64,000 nt of DNA from Mycolicibacterium chitae. GTDB lineage: Bacteria > Actinomycetota > Actinomycetes > Mycobacteriales > Mycobacteriaceae. The position numbers and the translations under genes were made by a program. Positions 37,230 through 49,200 of this stretch are shown one piece after another; within the stretch, counting starts at the first letter, position 1, and each line of letters begins with the position of its first letter. The notes under the pieces were generated by a model. That model was not told the DNA's origin. It searched no databases and saw nothing but the letters and a program-made list of their open reading frames with translations. The stretch lies in contig NZ_LR134355.1 of the NCBI RefSeq assembly GCF_900637205.1, positions 434,001 to 498,000 of the forward strand, written 5' to 3'.

Positions 37230-38141
37230 ATGAAAGCCTCGGTTGCGATAGTCGGGTCGGGAAACATCAGTACCGACCTGCTGTACAAGCTGCTGCGCTC
37301 GGAGTTGCTCGAGCCGCGCTGGATGGTCGGTATCGACCCCGAGAGCGAGGGCCTGGCCCGGGCCCGCAAGCTCGGCCTGGAGACCAGCCACGAGGGCGCG
37401 GAGTGGCTGCTCGGCCTCGACGAGAAGCCGGACCTGATCTTCGAGGCGACCAGCGCCTACGTCCACCGAGAGGCGGCGCCGCGCTACGAGGCGGCCGGCA
37501 TCCGGGCAATCGACCTGACCCCGGCCGCGGTCGGCCCCGCGGTCATCCCGCCGGCCAACCTGCACGAACACGTCAAGGCGCCGAACGTCAACATGATCAC
37601 CTGCGGTGGGCAGGCCACCATCCCGATCGTGTACGCGGTCTCGCGCGTTGTGGACGTGCCCTACGCCGAGATCGTCGCATCCGTCGCGTCCGCCTCGGCG
37701 GGGCCCGGCACCCGCGCCAACATCGACGAGTTCACCAAGACCACCAGCAAGGGTGTGGAGACCATCGGCGGGGCGCGGCGCGGCAAGGCGATCATCATCC
37801 TCAACCCGGCGGATCCGCCAATGATCATGCGCGACACCATCTTCTGCGCCATTCCCGAGGATGCCGATCAGGCCGCGATCACAAAGTCGATCAAGGATGT
37901 GGTGGCCGAGGTGCAGACCTACGTGCCCGGTTACCGCCTGCTCAACGAACCGCAGTTCGACCCGCCGTCGGTGACTTCCGGCGGCTACGCCACCGTCACG
38001 ACCTTCGTCGAGGTCGAGGGCGCCGGGGATTACCTGCCGCCGTACGCCGGGAATCTGGACATCATGACCGCCGCGGCCACCAAGGTCGGCGAGGAGATCG
38101 CCCAAGAGCTGATCTCGACGCAGAAAGAAGCAGCACGATGA
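37230..38141 (+). CDS. hsaG: Acylating propanal dehydrogenase HsaG
   Basis: 303 residues. N-terminal NAD-binding [20 protein letters not shown], the catalytic Cys near residue 125 in [12 protein letters not shown], and [20 protein letters not shown]. HsaG converts the aldehyde (propanal) channelled from HsaF to propionyl-CoA. Ribosome site gggcaggag lies before the ATG. The stop overlaps the hsaF ATG (ATGA), consistent with an HsaF-HsaG complex. Confidence 0.96.
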   Translation: MKASVAIVGSGNISTDLLYKLLRSELLEPRWMVGIDPESEGLARARKLGLETSHEGAEWLLGLDEKPDLIFEATSAYVHREAAPRYEAAGIRAIDLTPAAVGPAVIPPANLHEHVKAPNVNMITCGGQATIPIVYAVSRVVDVPYAEIVASVASASAGPGTRANIDEFTKTTSKGVETIGGARRGKAIIILNPADPPMIMRDTIFCAIPEDADQAAITKSIKDVVAEVQTYVPGYRLLNEPQFDPPSVTSGGYATVTTFVEVEGAGDYLPPYAGNLDIMTAAATKVGEEIAQELISTQKEAAR

Positions 38142-39187
38142 GCGATATCTTCTTCAACCCCGTCTGGGATGTCCGGATGACCGACACCTCCCTGCGTGAC
38201 GGGTCGCACCACAAGCGCCATCAGTTCACCAAGGACGAGGTGGGCGGCATCGTCGCGGCGCTGGACGCCGCCGGCGTTCCGGTCATCGAGGTCACCCACG
38301 GCGACGGCCTGGGCGGTTCCAGCTTCAACTACGGGTTCTCCAAGACTCCCGAACAGGAACTGATCAAGCTCGCGGCCGAGACGGCCAAGGAAGCCAAGAT
38401 CGCCTTCCTGATGCTGCCGGGGGTGGGCACCAAGGAGGACATCAAAGAGGCCCAGAACAACGGCGGGTCGATCTGCCGGATCGCCACGCACTGCACCGAG
38501 GCCGACGTCTCCATCCAGCACTTCGGACTGGCCCGCGAACTGGGGCTGGAGACCGTCGGGTTCTTGATGATGAGCCACACCATCTCTCCGGAGAAGCTCG
38601 CCCAGCAGGCCCGGATCATGGCCGACGCGGGTTGTCAGTGCGTCTACGTCGTCGACTCGGCCGGCGCGTTGGTGCTCGAGGGTGTGTCCGATCGGGTGGC
38701 GGCGCTGGTGGCCGAACTCGGCGACGACGCGCAGGTGGGTTTCCACGGGCACGAGAACCTCGGGCTCGGCGTGGCCAACTCGGTGGAGGCCGTGCGCGCC
38801 GGGGCCAAGCAGATCGACGGCAGCTGCCGCCGGTTCGGCGCCGGGGCGGGGAACGCGCCGGTGGAGGCGCTGATCGGGGTCTTCGACAAGATCGGCGTCA
38901 AGACCGGGATCGACTTCTTCGATATCGCCGATGCCGCCGAAGAGGTGGTCGCCCCGGCGATGCCCACCGAATGCCTGCTGGACCGCAATGCCCTGATCAT
39001 GGGCTACGCCGGGGTGTACTCCAGCTTCCTCAAGCACGCCATCCGGCAGTCCGAGCGCTACGGCGTCCCGGCCCACGAACTGCTGCACCGGGCCGGCAAG
39101 CGCAAGCTGATCGGTGGCCAGGAGGACCAGTTGATCGACATCGCACTCGAGGTCAAGCGCGAGCAGGAGGCCGCGTCCGCAGGCTGA
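38138..39187 (+). CDS. hsaF: 4-Hydroxy-2-oxovalerate-type aldolase HsaF
   Basis: 349-residue DRE-TIM metallolyase: [20 protein letters not shown] near the N-terminus (catalytic Arg-Asp), metal-binding HxH in [16 protein letters not shown], and [20 protein letters not shown]. The C-terminal dehydrogenase-contact helices contain [20 protein letters not shown]. It splits 4-hydroxy-2-oxohexanoate into pyruvate and propanal, passing the latter to HsaG. It is the last gene of the steroid block, and the DUF2505 gene converges 15 bases beyond its stop. Confidence 0.96.
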   Translation: MSDIFFNPVWDVRMTDTSLRDGSHHKRHQFTKDEVGGIVAALDAAGVPVIEVTHGDGLGGSSFNYGFSKTPEQELIKLAAETAKEAKIAFLMLPGVGTKEDIKEAQNNGGSICRIATHCTEADVSIQHFGLARELGLETVGFLMMSHTISPEKLAQQARIMADAGCQCVYVVDSAGALVLEGVSDRVAALVAELGDDAQVGFHGHENLGLGVANSVEAVRAGAKQIDGSCRRFGAGAGNAPVEALIGVFDKIGVKTGIDFFDIADAAEEVVAPAMPTECLLDRNALIMGYAGVYSSFLKHAIRQSERYGVPAHELLHRAGKRKLIGGQEDQLIDIALEVKREQEAASAG

Positions 39188-39202
39188 CTCTGCCGCGCCG
39201 GA

Positions 39203-39706
39203 TCAGGCGTTTTGTTTGATCCAGTCGGTGGTGAAGTCCTGGAGCACTTCGATGCTCTGGACCAGGGACTTGCCCATGAGGGTCTCGATCTTGCCGCCGA
39301 CCAGCGGGACCTTGAACTCGAGGGTGGCCCGCCCTTTCAGGCGTGAGCCGGCCGGGGTCGGGGTCAGCCAGGCGGTGGCAGACCCGGATCCCGGCGCGCC
39401 ATGCGACCTCGACGCGATCTTGCCGCGGACCTTCCCGTCGCCGGCGGGGCTCCAAATTTCCTTCTGTTCGACGCGCCACTGGCGCGGAAACACCTTGGCG
39501 ATCGGTCCGGGCAGTCCGTCGGGACGAAGGCTGTTGGCCACGATCGTGGTCACGACACCGTCGGCGTCGACATCGAACTCCTCGAGGCTGGCCGTACCGC
39601 CGAAATTGGCCAGCCGCGCCAACCAGTAGGCACGTTCGGCAAACGCCCAGTGGATTTGCTCAACACTGGCCGAGGAGTCCACCGAGAAGTCGCACGACCG
39701 CGGCAT
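39203..39706 (-). CDS. DUF2505-family protein
   Basis: 167 residues with ATG at 39706. The pattern SASVEQIHWAFAERAYWLAR, then LEEFDVDADGVVTTIVANSL, then a beta-rich C-terminus (RLKGRATLEFKVPLVGGKIE) and a closing helix (SLVQSIEVLQDFTTDWI) matches DUF2505, an actinobacterial family related to START/SRPBCC lipid-binding folds. The function is unknown. It is the boundary gene between the steroid block and the NRPS locus. It has no signal peptide and is likely cytoplasmic. Confidence 0.85.
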   Translation of the reverse strand: MPRSCDFSVDSSASVEQIHWAFAERAYWLARLANFGGTASLEEFDVDADGVVTTIVANSLRPDGLPGPIAKVFPRQWRVEQKEIWSPAGDGKVRGKIASRSHGAPGSGSATAWLTPTPAGSRLKGRATLEFKVPLVGGKIETLMGKSLVQSIEVLQDFTTDWIKQNA

Positions 39707-39901
39707 GGCCTCAGGTTATGCCCGGATCGCCCATTTTTGCTTCTTTTCGCCGGAGAAGTCGCTAAGCTGACCCACTGCAACACACAAGTAGCTCGGAGTG
39801 GGCCACACGATAAGCACGGACGCAAGCTGTGGGGGTATTGTCTTGCATCCGGTTGATCGATATTCGCAGGCCTGCGCGGGTTTGAGGGTGGGGAGGCCCT
39901 A
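39707..39901. promoter_or_regulatory. Spacer carrying divergent promoters for DUF2505 and the NRPS operon
   Basis: 195 bases with lower GC than either flank. A short inverted repeat CTTCT/AGAAG occurs at about 39740-39760. A purine-rich ribosome site (ggtgggga) precedes the MbtH GTG. No recognisable regulator site was found. Confidence 0.4.
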
Positions 39902-40117
39902 GTGAGTGTGAATCCGTTCGACGATGAAAACGGCACGTTCTTCGTCCTGATCAATGATGAAGAACAGCACAGCCTTTGGCCGACATTCGCCGATGTGCCC
40001 GCTGGGTGGCGGGTGGTGCACGGCGAGGCCGATCGCGCCGAGTGCCTGGAGTACATCGAACAACATTGGGCCGACATCCGGCCGAAGAGTCTGCGCGACA
40101 GGCTGGCCAAGAGCTAG
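39902..40117 (+). CDS. MbtH-like protein (NRPS adenylation-domain activator)
   Basis: 71 residues, GTG start at 39902 with ribosome site near 39890. It contains all MbtH hallmarks: N-terminal [37 protein letters not shown], and [11 protein letters not shown]. Such proteins bind A domains and are needed for their folding or activity. Direct placement 75 bases before the giant NRPS gene indicates it serves those A domains. It is not the mbtH of the mycobactin locus, since no mbt genes are nearby. Confidence 0.94.
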   Translation: MSVNPFDDENGTFFVLINDEEQHSLWPTFADVPAGWRVVHGEADRAECLEYIEQHWADIRPKSLRDRLAKS

Positions 40118-40192
40118 CTCTCGGAGCGGCCGCCAGTCCGGCCGTTAGCTGCCCTGGGGTCTAGGGCGCTGAATTCTGCGGTGGGGGAACCA

Positions 40193-43100
40193 ATGCAGCC
40201 TGACGATGGCTTTTTGCCCGCGACTCGCGCACAGCTGGACATCTGGTTGGCGGAGCATGCGGTGCATACCGGTACCGAATGGCAACTCGGCCTGTTCGTG
40301 AAGATCGAAGGGGCCGTCGAACGCGATGCCCTCGAATGGGCGATCCGTCGGTTATTGAAGGAGACGGAGCCGGTTAGGGCAGCCTTTGTTGAACGCGACG
40401 GGCAGGTCTTCCAAAAGCCGCTCGAGTACCCAGGTTTCGAGCTCGAGTACCACAATCTCACCCGCTGCGACGATCCGGAACGGGAAGCCCGCGAGATGGC
40501 GTCGGCAATTCAGCGATCGCCGATGGCATTCGACGGTCCGCTGTTCCGGTTCGCCCTGTTCCAGACGCGTCGCGACGAGTGCTTCTTCTTCGGTGCGTGT
40601 CATCACATTGTTCTGGACGGCACGGGGATCGCCCTGGTCGGCCAGCGCCTTGCCTCGTTGTACTCGGCGGCCGTGTCGGGTGCATCCATCCCGCCGTCGT
40701 TGTTCGGCTCGCTGGCGGATCTGATCCATCAGGAGCGGGACTACGAAGCGTCCGCGGATTACCTCGAGGACGCGGCCTACTGGCGGGAACAGCTTGCGCA
40801 ACAAGGTGGTCCGGAGTCCCGGTGGGGTGGCGAGCCGGCCGACGATGCCTCGCACGAGCCGAGCGCCTCGGTGCAACTGGATCCGGGTGTGCTCGACGGC
40901 GTGGAGGACTGGTGCAAGGCGCGGGGCCTTCCGAGATCGTCGGTCATCACCGCGGCATGTGCGCTACTGGTCCGCGGTTGGGATTCCGAGGGTTCCGATG
41001 TTGTTCTCGAACTTCCGGTCACTCGCCGCGTACGTCCCGAATCGAAGACCCTGCCCGGGATGCTGTCCGGGATTGTCCCGCTGGTGCTGCGGGTGCGGGC
41101 CGACGCGACGGTTGGCAGCTTCTGCGAACACGTCGACCTCCGGATCCGGGAAGCATTGCAACATCAGAGGTTCCCCGTACATGACCTCGAGCGTGAGGCG
41201 CGGTCCCGTGACGTCGGCGGACTCACGAACCGGGTCAGCGTGAACTTCCTGCCGGCCAGCTTCTCGCTGGACTTCGGTGGATTGGCCGCGACCGCATCTT
41301 TGGTCAACGTGGGCGTCGTCGGCGGCTTCGGTCTGGTGTTCTCCAGTCGCGGCGACCAGCTCCTGCTCAGCACCATGGGCGGCGGAATCGAGTTTCCGCA
41401 TCTGGAGACCGCGGATCTGGCGCGCCGATTGGAGCGGGTGCTGGTCGCGATGGTGGGCGATTCGTCGCGGTTGTTGTCGTCGGTGCAGGTGTTGGATCCG
41501 GTCGACTGGGATCGCCTCGGCGGGTTTGGTCATCTGGAGGTGTTGGGACGTCCGATCCGAGCGGCATCGGTTCCGGAGTTGTTCGCCCGGCAGGTCACGC
41601 GTGCGCCGGAGGCGGTGGCCGTCACCGCTGAGGGGCGCGGTTGGACGTACCGGGAGCTGGATGAGGCGTCGAATATGTTGGCGCACCTACTGATCGAGTG
41701 CGGTGCCGGGCCGGGCGAGTGTGTGGCGGTGCTGCTGGAGCGCTCGGCGGCGGCGGTCGTCACGATTCTCGGGGTCCTCAAGACCGGGGCGGGGTATCTG
41801 CCCATCGATCCGGCGCATCCGCTGGCGCGGGTCGAGTTCATGGTTTCCGATGCGGCGCCGGTGGCGGCGGTGAGTTCGTCCGGGCTGGCTGATCGGCTGG
41901 CCGGGTGTGGCGTGCTGACAGTCGATGTGGGTGATCCCCGCATCGACTGTCAGCCGTGCACCGCGGTGCCGGGCGGGCCGAAGCCTGATGACATCGCACA
42001 CATCATCTACACCTCGGGCACCACCGGCACCCCGAAGGGGGTGGCGGTCACGCACGGCAACGTGACGCGGTTGTTCGACGGACTGGATGTGGGGATCGAG
42101 CTGAGTCCGGATCAGGTGTGGTCGCAGTGTTCGTCGCTGGCCTTCGACTATTCGGTTTGGGAGATCTGGGGTGCGCTGCTGCACGGCGGCCGGTTGGTGG
42201 TGGTGCCCGAATCGGTGACGCGCGCTCCAGATGAGTTGCATGCGTTGCTCGTCGCCGAGGGAGTCACGGTGTTGAGCCAGACCCCGTCGGCGGTGGGCGT
42301 GCTCGCGGATGAGGGGCTGGAGCCGGCGGCATTGATGGTCGCCGCCGAGCCGTGTCCGGCCGAGGTGGTGGATCGGTGGGCACCGGGGCGGGTGATGGTC
42401 AACGGTTACGGTCCGACCGAGACCACGGTGTACGCCACGATTTCTGCACCCTTGGTGGCGGGGCCGGGCGTGGTGCCGATCGGACTGCCGGTGCCGGGTG
42501 CGGCGCTGGTGGTGCTGGATGCGTGGTTGCGTCCAGTGCCGGTCGGGGTGGTCGGTGAGTTGTATGTGGCCGGACGTGGTGTCGGGGTGGGGTATGTACG
42601 TCGCCCGGGGTTGACGGCGTCACGGTTTGTGGCGTGTCCCTTTGGGCCGTCGGGGCTGCGGATGTACCGGACCGGGGACCTGGTGCGCTGGGCCCCCGAT
42701 GGGCAACTGCAGTACCTGGGCCGCGCCGATGAGCAGGTCAAGATCCGCGGGTATCGCATCGAACTCGGCGAGATCCACGCCGTGTTGGCCGCGGCGGACG
42801 GGGTTGCGCAGGCGGCGGTGATCGCCCGCGAGGACCAGCCCGGAGACAAACGATTGGTCGGCTACATCACCGGTAGTGCGGATGCGGCCCAGGTGCGAGC
42901 CACGATGGCCGACCGGCTCCCGGCCTATATGGTCCCGGCGGCCATCGTGGTGCTCGACGCGCTGCCGGTCACGGTCAACGGCAAACTCGACAAGCGGGCC
43001 TTGCCCGCACCGGAGTACATCGGCTCCGGATATCGGGCGCCGACGACACCTACCGAGGAGATCCTGGCCGGAATCTACGCCCAGGTCCTGGGCCTGCAGC

Positions 43101-43290
43101 GCGTCGGTGTCGACGACTCATTCTTCGACCTCGGCGGCGACTCCCTGTCAGCCATGCGACTGATCTCCACCATCAACACCACCCTCGACGCAGCCCTGAC
43201 CGTCCGCACCCTCTTCGACACCCCCACGGTGGCGGAGTTGGCCGCACGCGTCGGCGAAGGGGCCGACACCCGTGACCCGTTGGTCCCCGC
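40193..43290 (+). other. NRPS module 1: C(starter)-A1-T1
   Basis: C1 begins [20 protein letters not shown] and has [11 protein letters not shown]1 spans about 41546-43010 ([27 protein letters not shown]). By landmark alignment to GrsA the nine pocket residues read D-Y-W-S-M-A-G-V-Y, which I cannot assign to an amino acid. The T1 serine is at codon 43142. Confidence 0.85.
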
Positions 43291-46200
43291 ATCCCGCCCC
43301 GCGGTGATCCCGCTGTCCTACGCGCAAAGTCGGCTCTGGTTCCTCAATCGGTTCGAAGGCGGCGTCGCCACCTACAACATGCCCACCGCTTTCCGGATCG
43401 ACGGGCAGTTGGACGTGAATGCGCTTGCGGCGGCCCTCGATGACGTGATCGCCCGTCATGAGGCTCTGCGGACCACCTTCCCCGACCTCGACGGTGTGCC
43501 GACGCAGCGGATCCTGCCGGCCGAACCTGGGCTGTGGCGCCGCGGCGGAGCAGTAGTTACGGCGACGCAGGAAGACGAGGTGGACACCGAACTACTGGAG
43601 TTGGCGGAGCATCGATTCGAGCTGTCGAACGAGGTCCCGATTCGGGCGAAGGTCCTGGCGCTGGGACCTGACCGTCATGTACTCGGGATCGTGCTGCACC
43701 ACATTGCTTTTGACGGCTGGTCGCTGGCGCCGATGGTGCGTGACGTCGGGTTGGCGTACGCGGCGCGCTGCCAGGGTCAGGCACCCGACTGGACACCGCT
43801 GCCGGTGCAGTACGTCGACTACACGCTCTGGCAGCAGAACTGGCTCGGTGAGGAGTCCGATCCGAACAGCGTGCTGACGTCACAGTTGGGTTACTGGCGG
43901 CGGGAGCTGTCGGATCTGCCCGAGGTGGTGTCCCTGGCGACCGATCGTCCGCGGCCGGCAATGGCCAGCTACCACGGAGACGAGGTGAGTCTGCGCATCG
44001 ACCCGCAGACGTGGGCCGGACTCAAGGCGGTCGCTGCGGCCCACAACGCGACCGCGTCGATGGTGTTGCAGGCCGTGATGGCGGTGTTGATGCATCGCGC
44101 CGGGGTGGGTGAGGACGTCGCATTGGGTGCGCCGATCGCGGGCCGAATGGACGCCGCGCTCGACGAGCTCGTCGGGTTCTTCGTGAACACCTGGGTGCTC
44201 CGCGCCACGGTGAATCCCGGACTGCGGTTCTGTGAGGTCCTCGAGCAAGTGCGGTCCAAAGCCCTGGAGGCCTACGCCAATCAGGATGTGCCATTCGAGT
44301 TGCTGGTCGAGCGGCTCAACCCGTCGCGGTCGGCGTCGCATCATCCGCTGTTCCAGGTGGCGATGGTCTACCAGAACAACGTCCGCCCGCAGGTGCTACT
44401 CGACGGAGCGAGCGTCGAGTCGGTCGCGGTCGGGACCCAGACTGCCAAGTTCGACCTGGACATCCAGCTGCGCGAAGTACCCGTGGAGGAATCGACCGCA
44501 CCCTTCGCGCTGCGTGAAATGCCCGGGGAAGGCGCCGGCTTGCCGATGTGCGCCGGCGTGGTCACCTATGCCACCGATTTGTTCGATCGTTCGACTGTTG
44601 AGCGGCTGGTGGGTTGGTTCGGTCGGGTGGTCGAGGCGGTCGTGGCGGATCCGGCGGTGCTGGTCGGGGAGGTCGAGCTGCAGGACGCGATTGAGCGTGA
44701 GCAGGTGGTGTCGGGCTGGTCGGGTGCCGGGATGACGGCGCCGGTCGACTTGGTGCCGGAGTTGCTGGCCGCGGCGGTGAAGGCTGATCCCGGTGGTGCC
44801 GCGGTCATCGATGGTGCGCGGGTGTGGTCCTATCGAGAGTTGGACGAGGCTTCGAATCGGTTGGCGCGGTGGCTGATCGAGACCGGGGTTGGCCCGGAAC
44901 GTGCCGTGGGTGTGGTGATGGATCGGTGCGCGGAGCTGGTGCTGGGTTGGTGGGCGGTGCTCAAGGCCGGCGGGGTGTATGTGCCGGTGGATCCGACGCA
45001 TCCGGACTCGCGGATCGCCACGGTGCTCGATGCCGCGGGGGCGGTGTGTGTGCTGACCTGCGGTGCCGATGTGGTGGCCGGGGCTGGAGAGCGCCCGGTG
45101 CTGCGGGTCGATGAGTTGGATCTGGCCTCGCGGAGCGCGGCGCCGATTACTGACGACGATCGGTGGGCGCCGCTGACGGTGGACAACTTGGCGTATGTGA
45201 TCTTCACGTCGGGTTCGACCGGGACGCCGAAGGGCGTGGCGGTCAGCCATGCCGGGCTGTTGGGTGTGGCCGGCGCACACCGGGATCTGTTCGGGGTCGC
45301 CGCCGGTGAGCGATTGCTGATGGTCGCGGCACCGACCTTCGATGCCTCGGTGTTCGAGTGGTTGTGGGCGGTGTCGTCGGGGGCGGCGCTGGTGGTGGCC
45401 GGTCCGGACAGCTATGCCGGTGAGGCGCTGAGCGCGGTGGTGGTCGACCACCGTGTGGATGCGGCGTTGTTGACGCCGACGGTGCTGGCCACGCTGGACC
45501 GGGAGCGGGTCGAGGGGCGGTTGGCCACGTTGGTCACCGGTGGTGAGGCGTGTGCGGCGGAGTTGGTGGCTTCGTGGGCGCCGGGGCGGCGGATGTTCAA
45601 CGCCTACGGTCCGACCGAGGCGTCGATCTGGGTGACCTGGAGTGTGTTGCGGGCCGGGGAGTCGGTGGGCATCGGTGCTCCGATCGCCGGGGTCACCGCG
45701 CTGGTGTTGGACGCGCGGTTGGGGCCGGTGGCCGTCGGGGTGGTCGGTGAGTTGTATCTGGCCGGGGCGGGTTTGGCGCGCGGCTATGTGGGTCGGCCGG
45801 ATCTGACGGCGGATCGGTTCGTGGCCAACCCCTTTGGCCGCGAGGGCGACCGGATGTATCGCAGCGGGGATCTGGTTCGCTGGACCGCGGCTGGTGCGCT
45901 GGAGTATCTGGGTCGTGCGGATGCGCAGGTCAAGCTGCGAGGTCAGCGGCTGGAACTGGGCGAGATCGAGAACACGCTGTTGGCTTGCCCCCACGTTGCG
46001 CGGGCCGCAGCGGCCGTGCATCACAGTGATACCGGAGCAGACCACCTGATCGGGTACATCGCCCTGACCCAGGAAAGCACCGACGACCATGACACCGAGG
46101 TGGTCGATCAGTGGCAACACATCTATGACGAACTCTATGACGCCGACATCGCCGAGGCCGAGTTCGGCAGTGACTTCCGTGGTTGGAACAGTAGCTACAC

Positions 46201-49200
46201 CGGGCAGCCAATTCCGTTGTCGCAAATGCACGAGTGGCGGTCGTCGGCAGTGGAGCGCATCCTGGCCCTGCGGCCGCGGCGGGTCTTGGAGATCGGCGTG
46301 GGCTCGGGCCTGGTACTTTCCCAGATCGCGCCGGAAGCCGAAGAATACTGGGGCACCGACTTTTCCGCACCCACCATCCACGCTTTACGGACCGCAGTAG
46401 CCGCCCGCCCGTGGGGCGAACGGGTCAAACTGTCGGCTCAGCCGGCGGATGACCCCGAAGGACTGCCGTCGAGCTACTTCGACACCATTGTCATCAATTC
46501 GGTGGTGCAGTACTTTCCGAGCGCCGGATACCTCGCCGAGGTTCTCGACACCGTCATGGAACTGCTGGCGCCGGCGGGGACTCTGTTCGTCGGCGACATC
46601 CGCAACCACAGTCTGCAGGGTGCCTTCCAGACCGGTGTCGCAGTGGCGCGCAATCAAGCCACGGGGGCTGTTGCCGACGCCGACGAGATCCGGCAGCGCG
46701 TGCAGCGCGCCATACTCGGTGAGGCAGAGCTGCTCCTGGCGCCAGAATTCTTCACCTGCTGGGCGTCCGCCAACCCACTGGCCGGCGGGATCGCCATCGA
46801 AACCAAGCGTGGTGAGTCCGACAATGAGCTGACGCGTTACCGATACGACGTCTCGGTCCGCCGTTCCCCGACGCCGTCGCGCTCGCTGGCAAATGCGCCC
46901 CGCCGGTCATGGACCGAGTATGCGGGGTTGAGCGCGCTCTCCGAAGAACTCGTCGCACAGGGCTCTGAAGTGCTTCGGGTTTGCGATATCCCGCGCCGCG
47001 GGGTACTCGGCGACGTCATCGTCGAACAGGCTCTCGCGGCGGGTGCCGACCTCTCGGAGGCGCTGGCGGAAGCAGAGTGCTGCGATCAGGCTGATGGGTC
47101 GGTGACTCCGGAACAGTTGTATCGGCTCGGGACCGAACTCGGCTACCGTGTCGCGGTCACCTGGGGTTCCGGCCTCGGCACATTGGACGCCGTCTTCCTC
47201 CTCGGCGCGGCCCGCGACTGCTTCGAGCCCCTGACCGACCTCTACCTGCCTCCGAACGACGTTCGTGCACAGAGCACCTCCGCCAATGACCCGCACGCCA
47301 ACACCAAGATCAGTGCTGTACGCCAGCACTTGACCGAGCGGTTGCCGGACTACATGGTGCCTACCCACATCGTCGTCGTGGAGGAGTTCCCGCTGACCTC
47401 CTCGGGCAAGATCGACCGGAAGGCGCTGCCGAAACCGATACTGGCCGCCAAGGCATTCCGGGCACCCCAGACCCCCACGGAAAAAACTGTCGCCGAAGTG
47501 TTCGCGGAGATCCTCGCGATGGACCGAGTTGGGCTCGACGACAACTTCTTCGACTCGGGTGGAGATTCGTTGATCGCCATCCGTGTCAGCGCTCGATTGC
47601 AGGCCGCGTTGGGCGTGGAGGTGCCCGTGCGGTATCTGTTCGACACTCCGACGGTCGGTGGGCTTGCGGCGTGTTTGGAGACCAATCACGCTGTGACGGC
47701 CCGTCCGCCGTTGCGCGAGGTGTCGCGTCCTGACGCGATCCCGCTCTCGTTCGCCCAGCAGCGGTTGTGGTTCTTGGATCAGTTGCAGGGACCGTCGCCG
47801 ATCTACAACATGGCGGTGGCGTTGCGGTTGACAGGTTCCCTGAATGCAGCCGCGCTCGAAGAGGCTCTCCGAGACGTGGTCGGACGCCACGAGAGTCTGC
47901 GTACCGTCTTCACCACGGTCGCCGGACAGCCCCGACAGCGGGTGTTACCGGTCGAGCGGGCGGATCCGGGTTGGCAAACAGTCGATACCCGGGGTTGGTC
48001 GAAGGAGCGTCTCGATGAAGAGATCTCTGCAGTGTCCCGCCACAGCTTTGATATCGCCCGAGAGGTTCCGCTGAGAGCAACGCTGTACCGGACCGGGCAG
48101 GACGAACACGTGCTCGTTGCGGTGGTGCACCATATCGCCGCCGACGGCTGGTCGGTTGCACCGTTGGTCGGTGATCTGAGTGGCGCGTACGCCGCGCGAT
48201 CCATGGGTCGAGCGCCCGACTGGGCAGACCTCCCGGTGCAGTATGTCGATTACACCCTGTGGCAGCAGGATTGGCTGGGCGACCAATCGGACCCGAACAG
48301 CGTGATCTCAGGGCAGCTCGACTACTGGGAGCAGGCCTTGGCCGGTCTACCGCCGCGCCTGGAGTTGCCGACGGATCGTCCCTATCCGAAGGTCGCGGAT
48401 TACCGAGGCGCCAGCGTGGTGGTCGATTGGCCGTTGGGTTTGCAGCAGCGGGTGGCGCGATTGGCTCGCGAGCACAACGCAACAAGCTCCATGGTCGTGC
48501 AGTCGGCGTTGGCGGTGCTGTTGTCGAAGCTCAGCGCCAACACCGATGTCGCAATCGGCATTGCGACTGCCGGTCGAAGTGATCCGGCCCTGGACGACAT
48601 GGTGGGATTCTTCGTCAACACCTTGGTCCTCCGGGTCGATATGACCGGGGACCCCTCCATGACGGAGGTCCTGGGACAGGTGCGGCGCCGTGGGCTCACA
48701 GCGTTCGAGCATCAGGAGGTCCCGTTCGAGGTCTTGGTGGAGCGACTCAACCCGACGCGGAGCCTGACCCATCACCCGCTGATCCAGGTGATGCTGACCT
48801 GGCAGAACCTTCCGTGGCGTAGCGGCGATCCCGTCGCGGGTTTGAAACTCGGCGACGTGGACGTCGTCCCGATGCCGGCCGAAACCCTGACCGCGCGGAT
48901 GGACTTGGTCTTCTCACTGACCGAACGTTTCGACGATGCGGGCACCGCCACGGGAATCGGTGGCACGGTCGAGTTTCGTACCGATGTGTTCGACGCCGAG
49001 AGCGTCGAGCTCTTGGTCCGACGGCTCGAACGCGTGCTGGAGACGATGACGGGCGACCCGCTGCGGTCGTTGTCCACGATGGATCTGCTGGACCGCAGCG
49101 AGTACGCGCAGTTGGACCAGATCGCCAACCGTACGGCGTTGACCAGCACTGTCCCCGAGGTGTCCATCGTCTCGCTGTTCGGCCAGCAAGCGGCTCGCAC

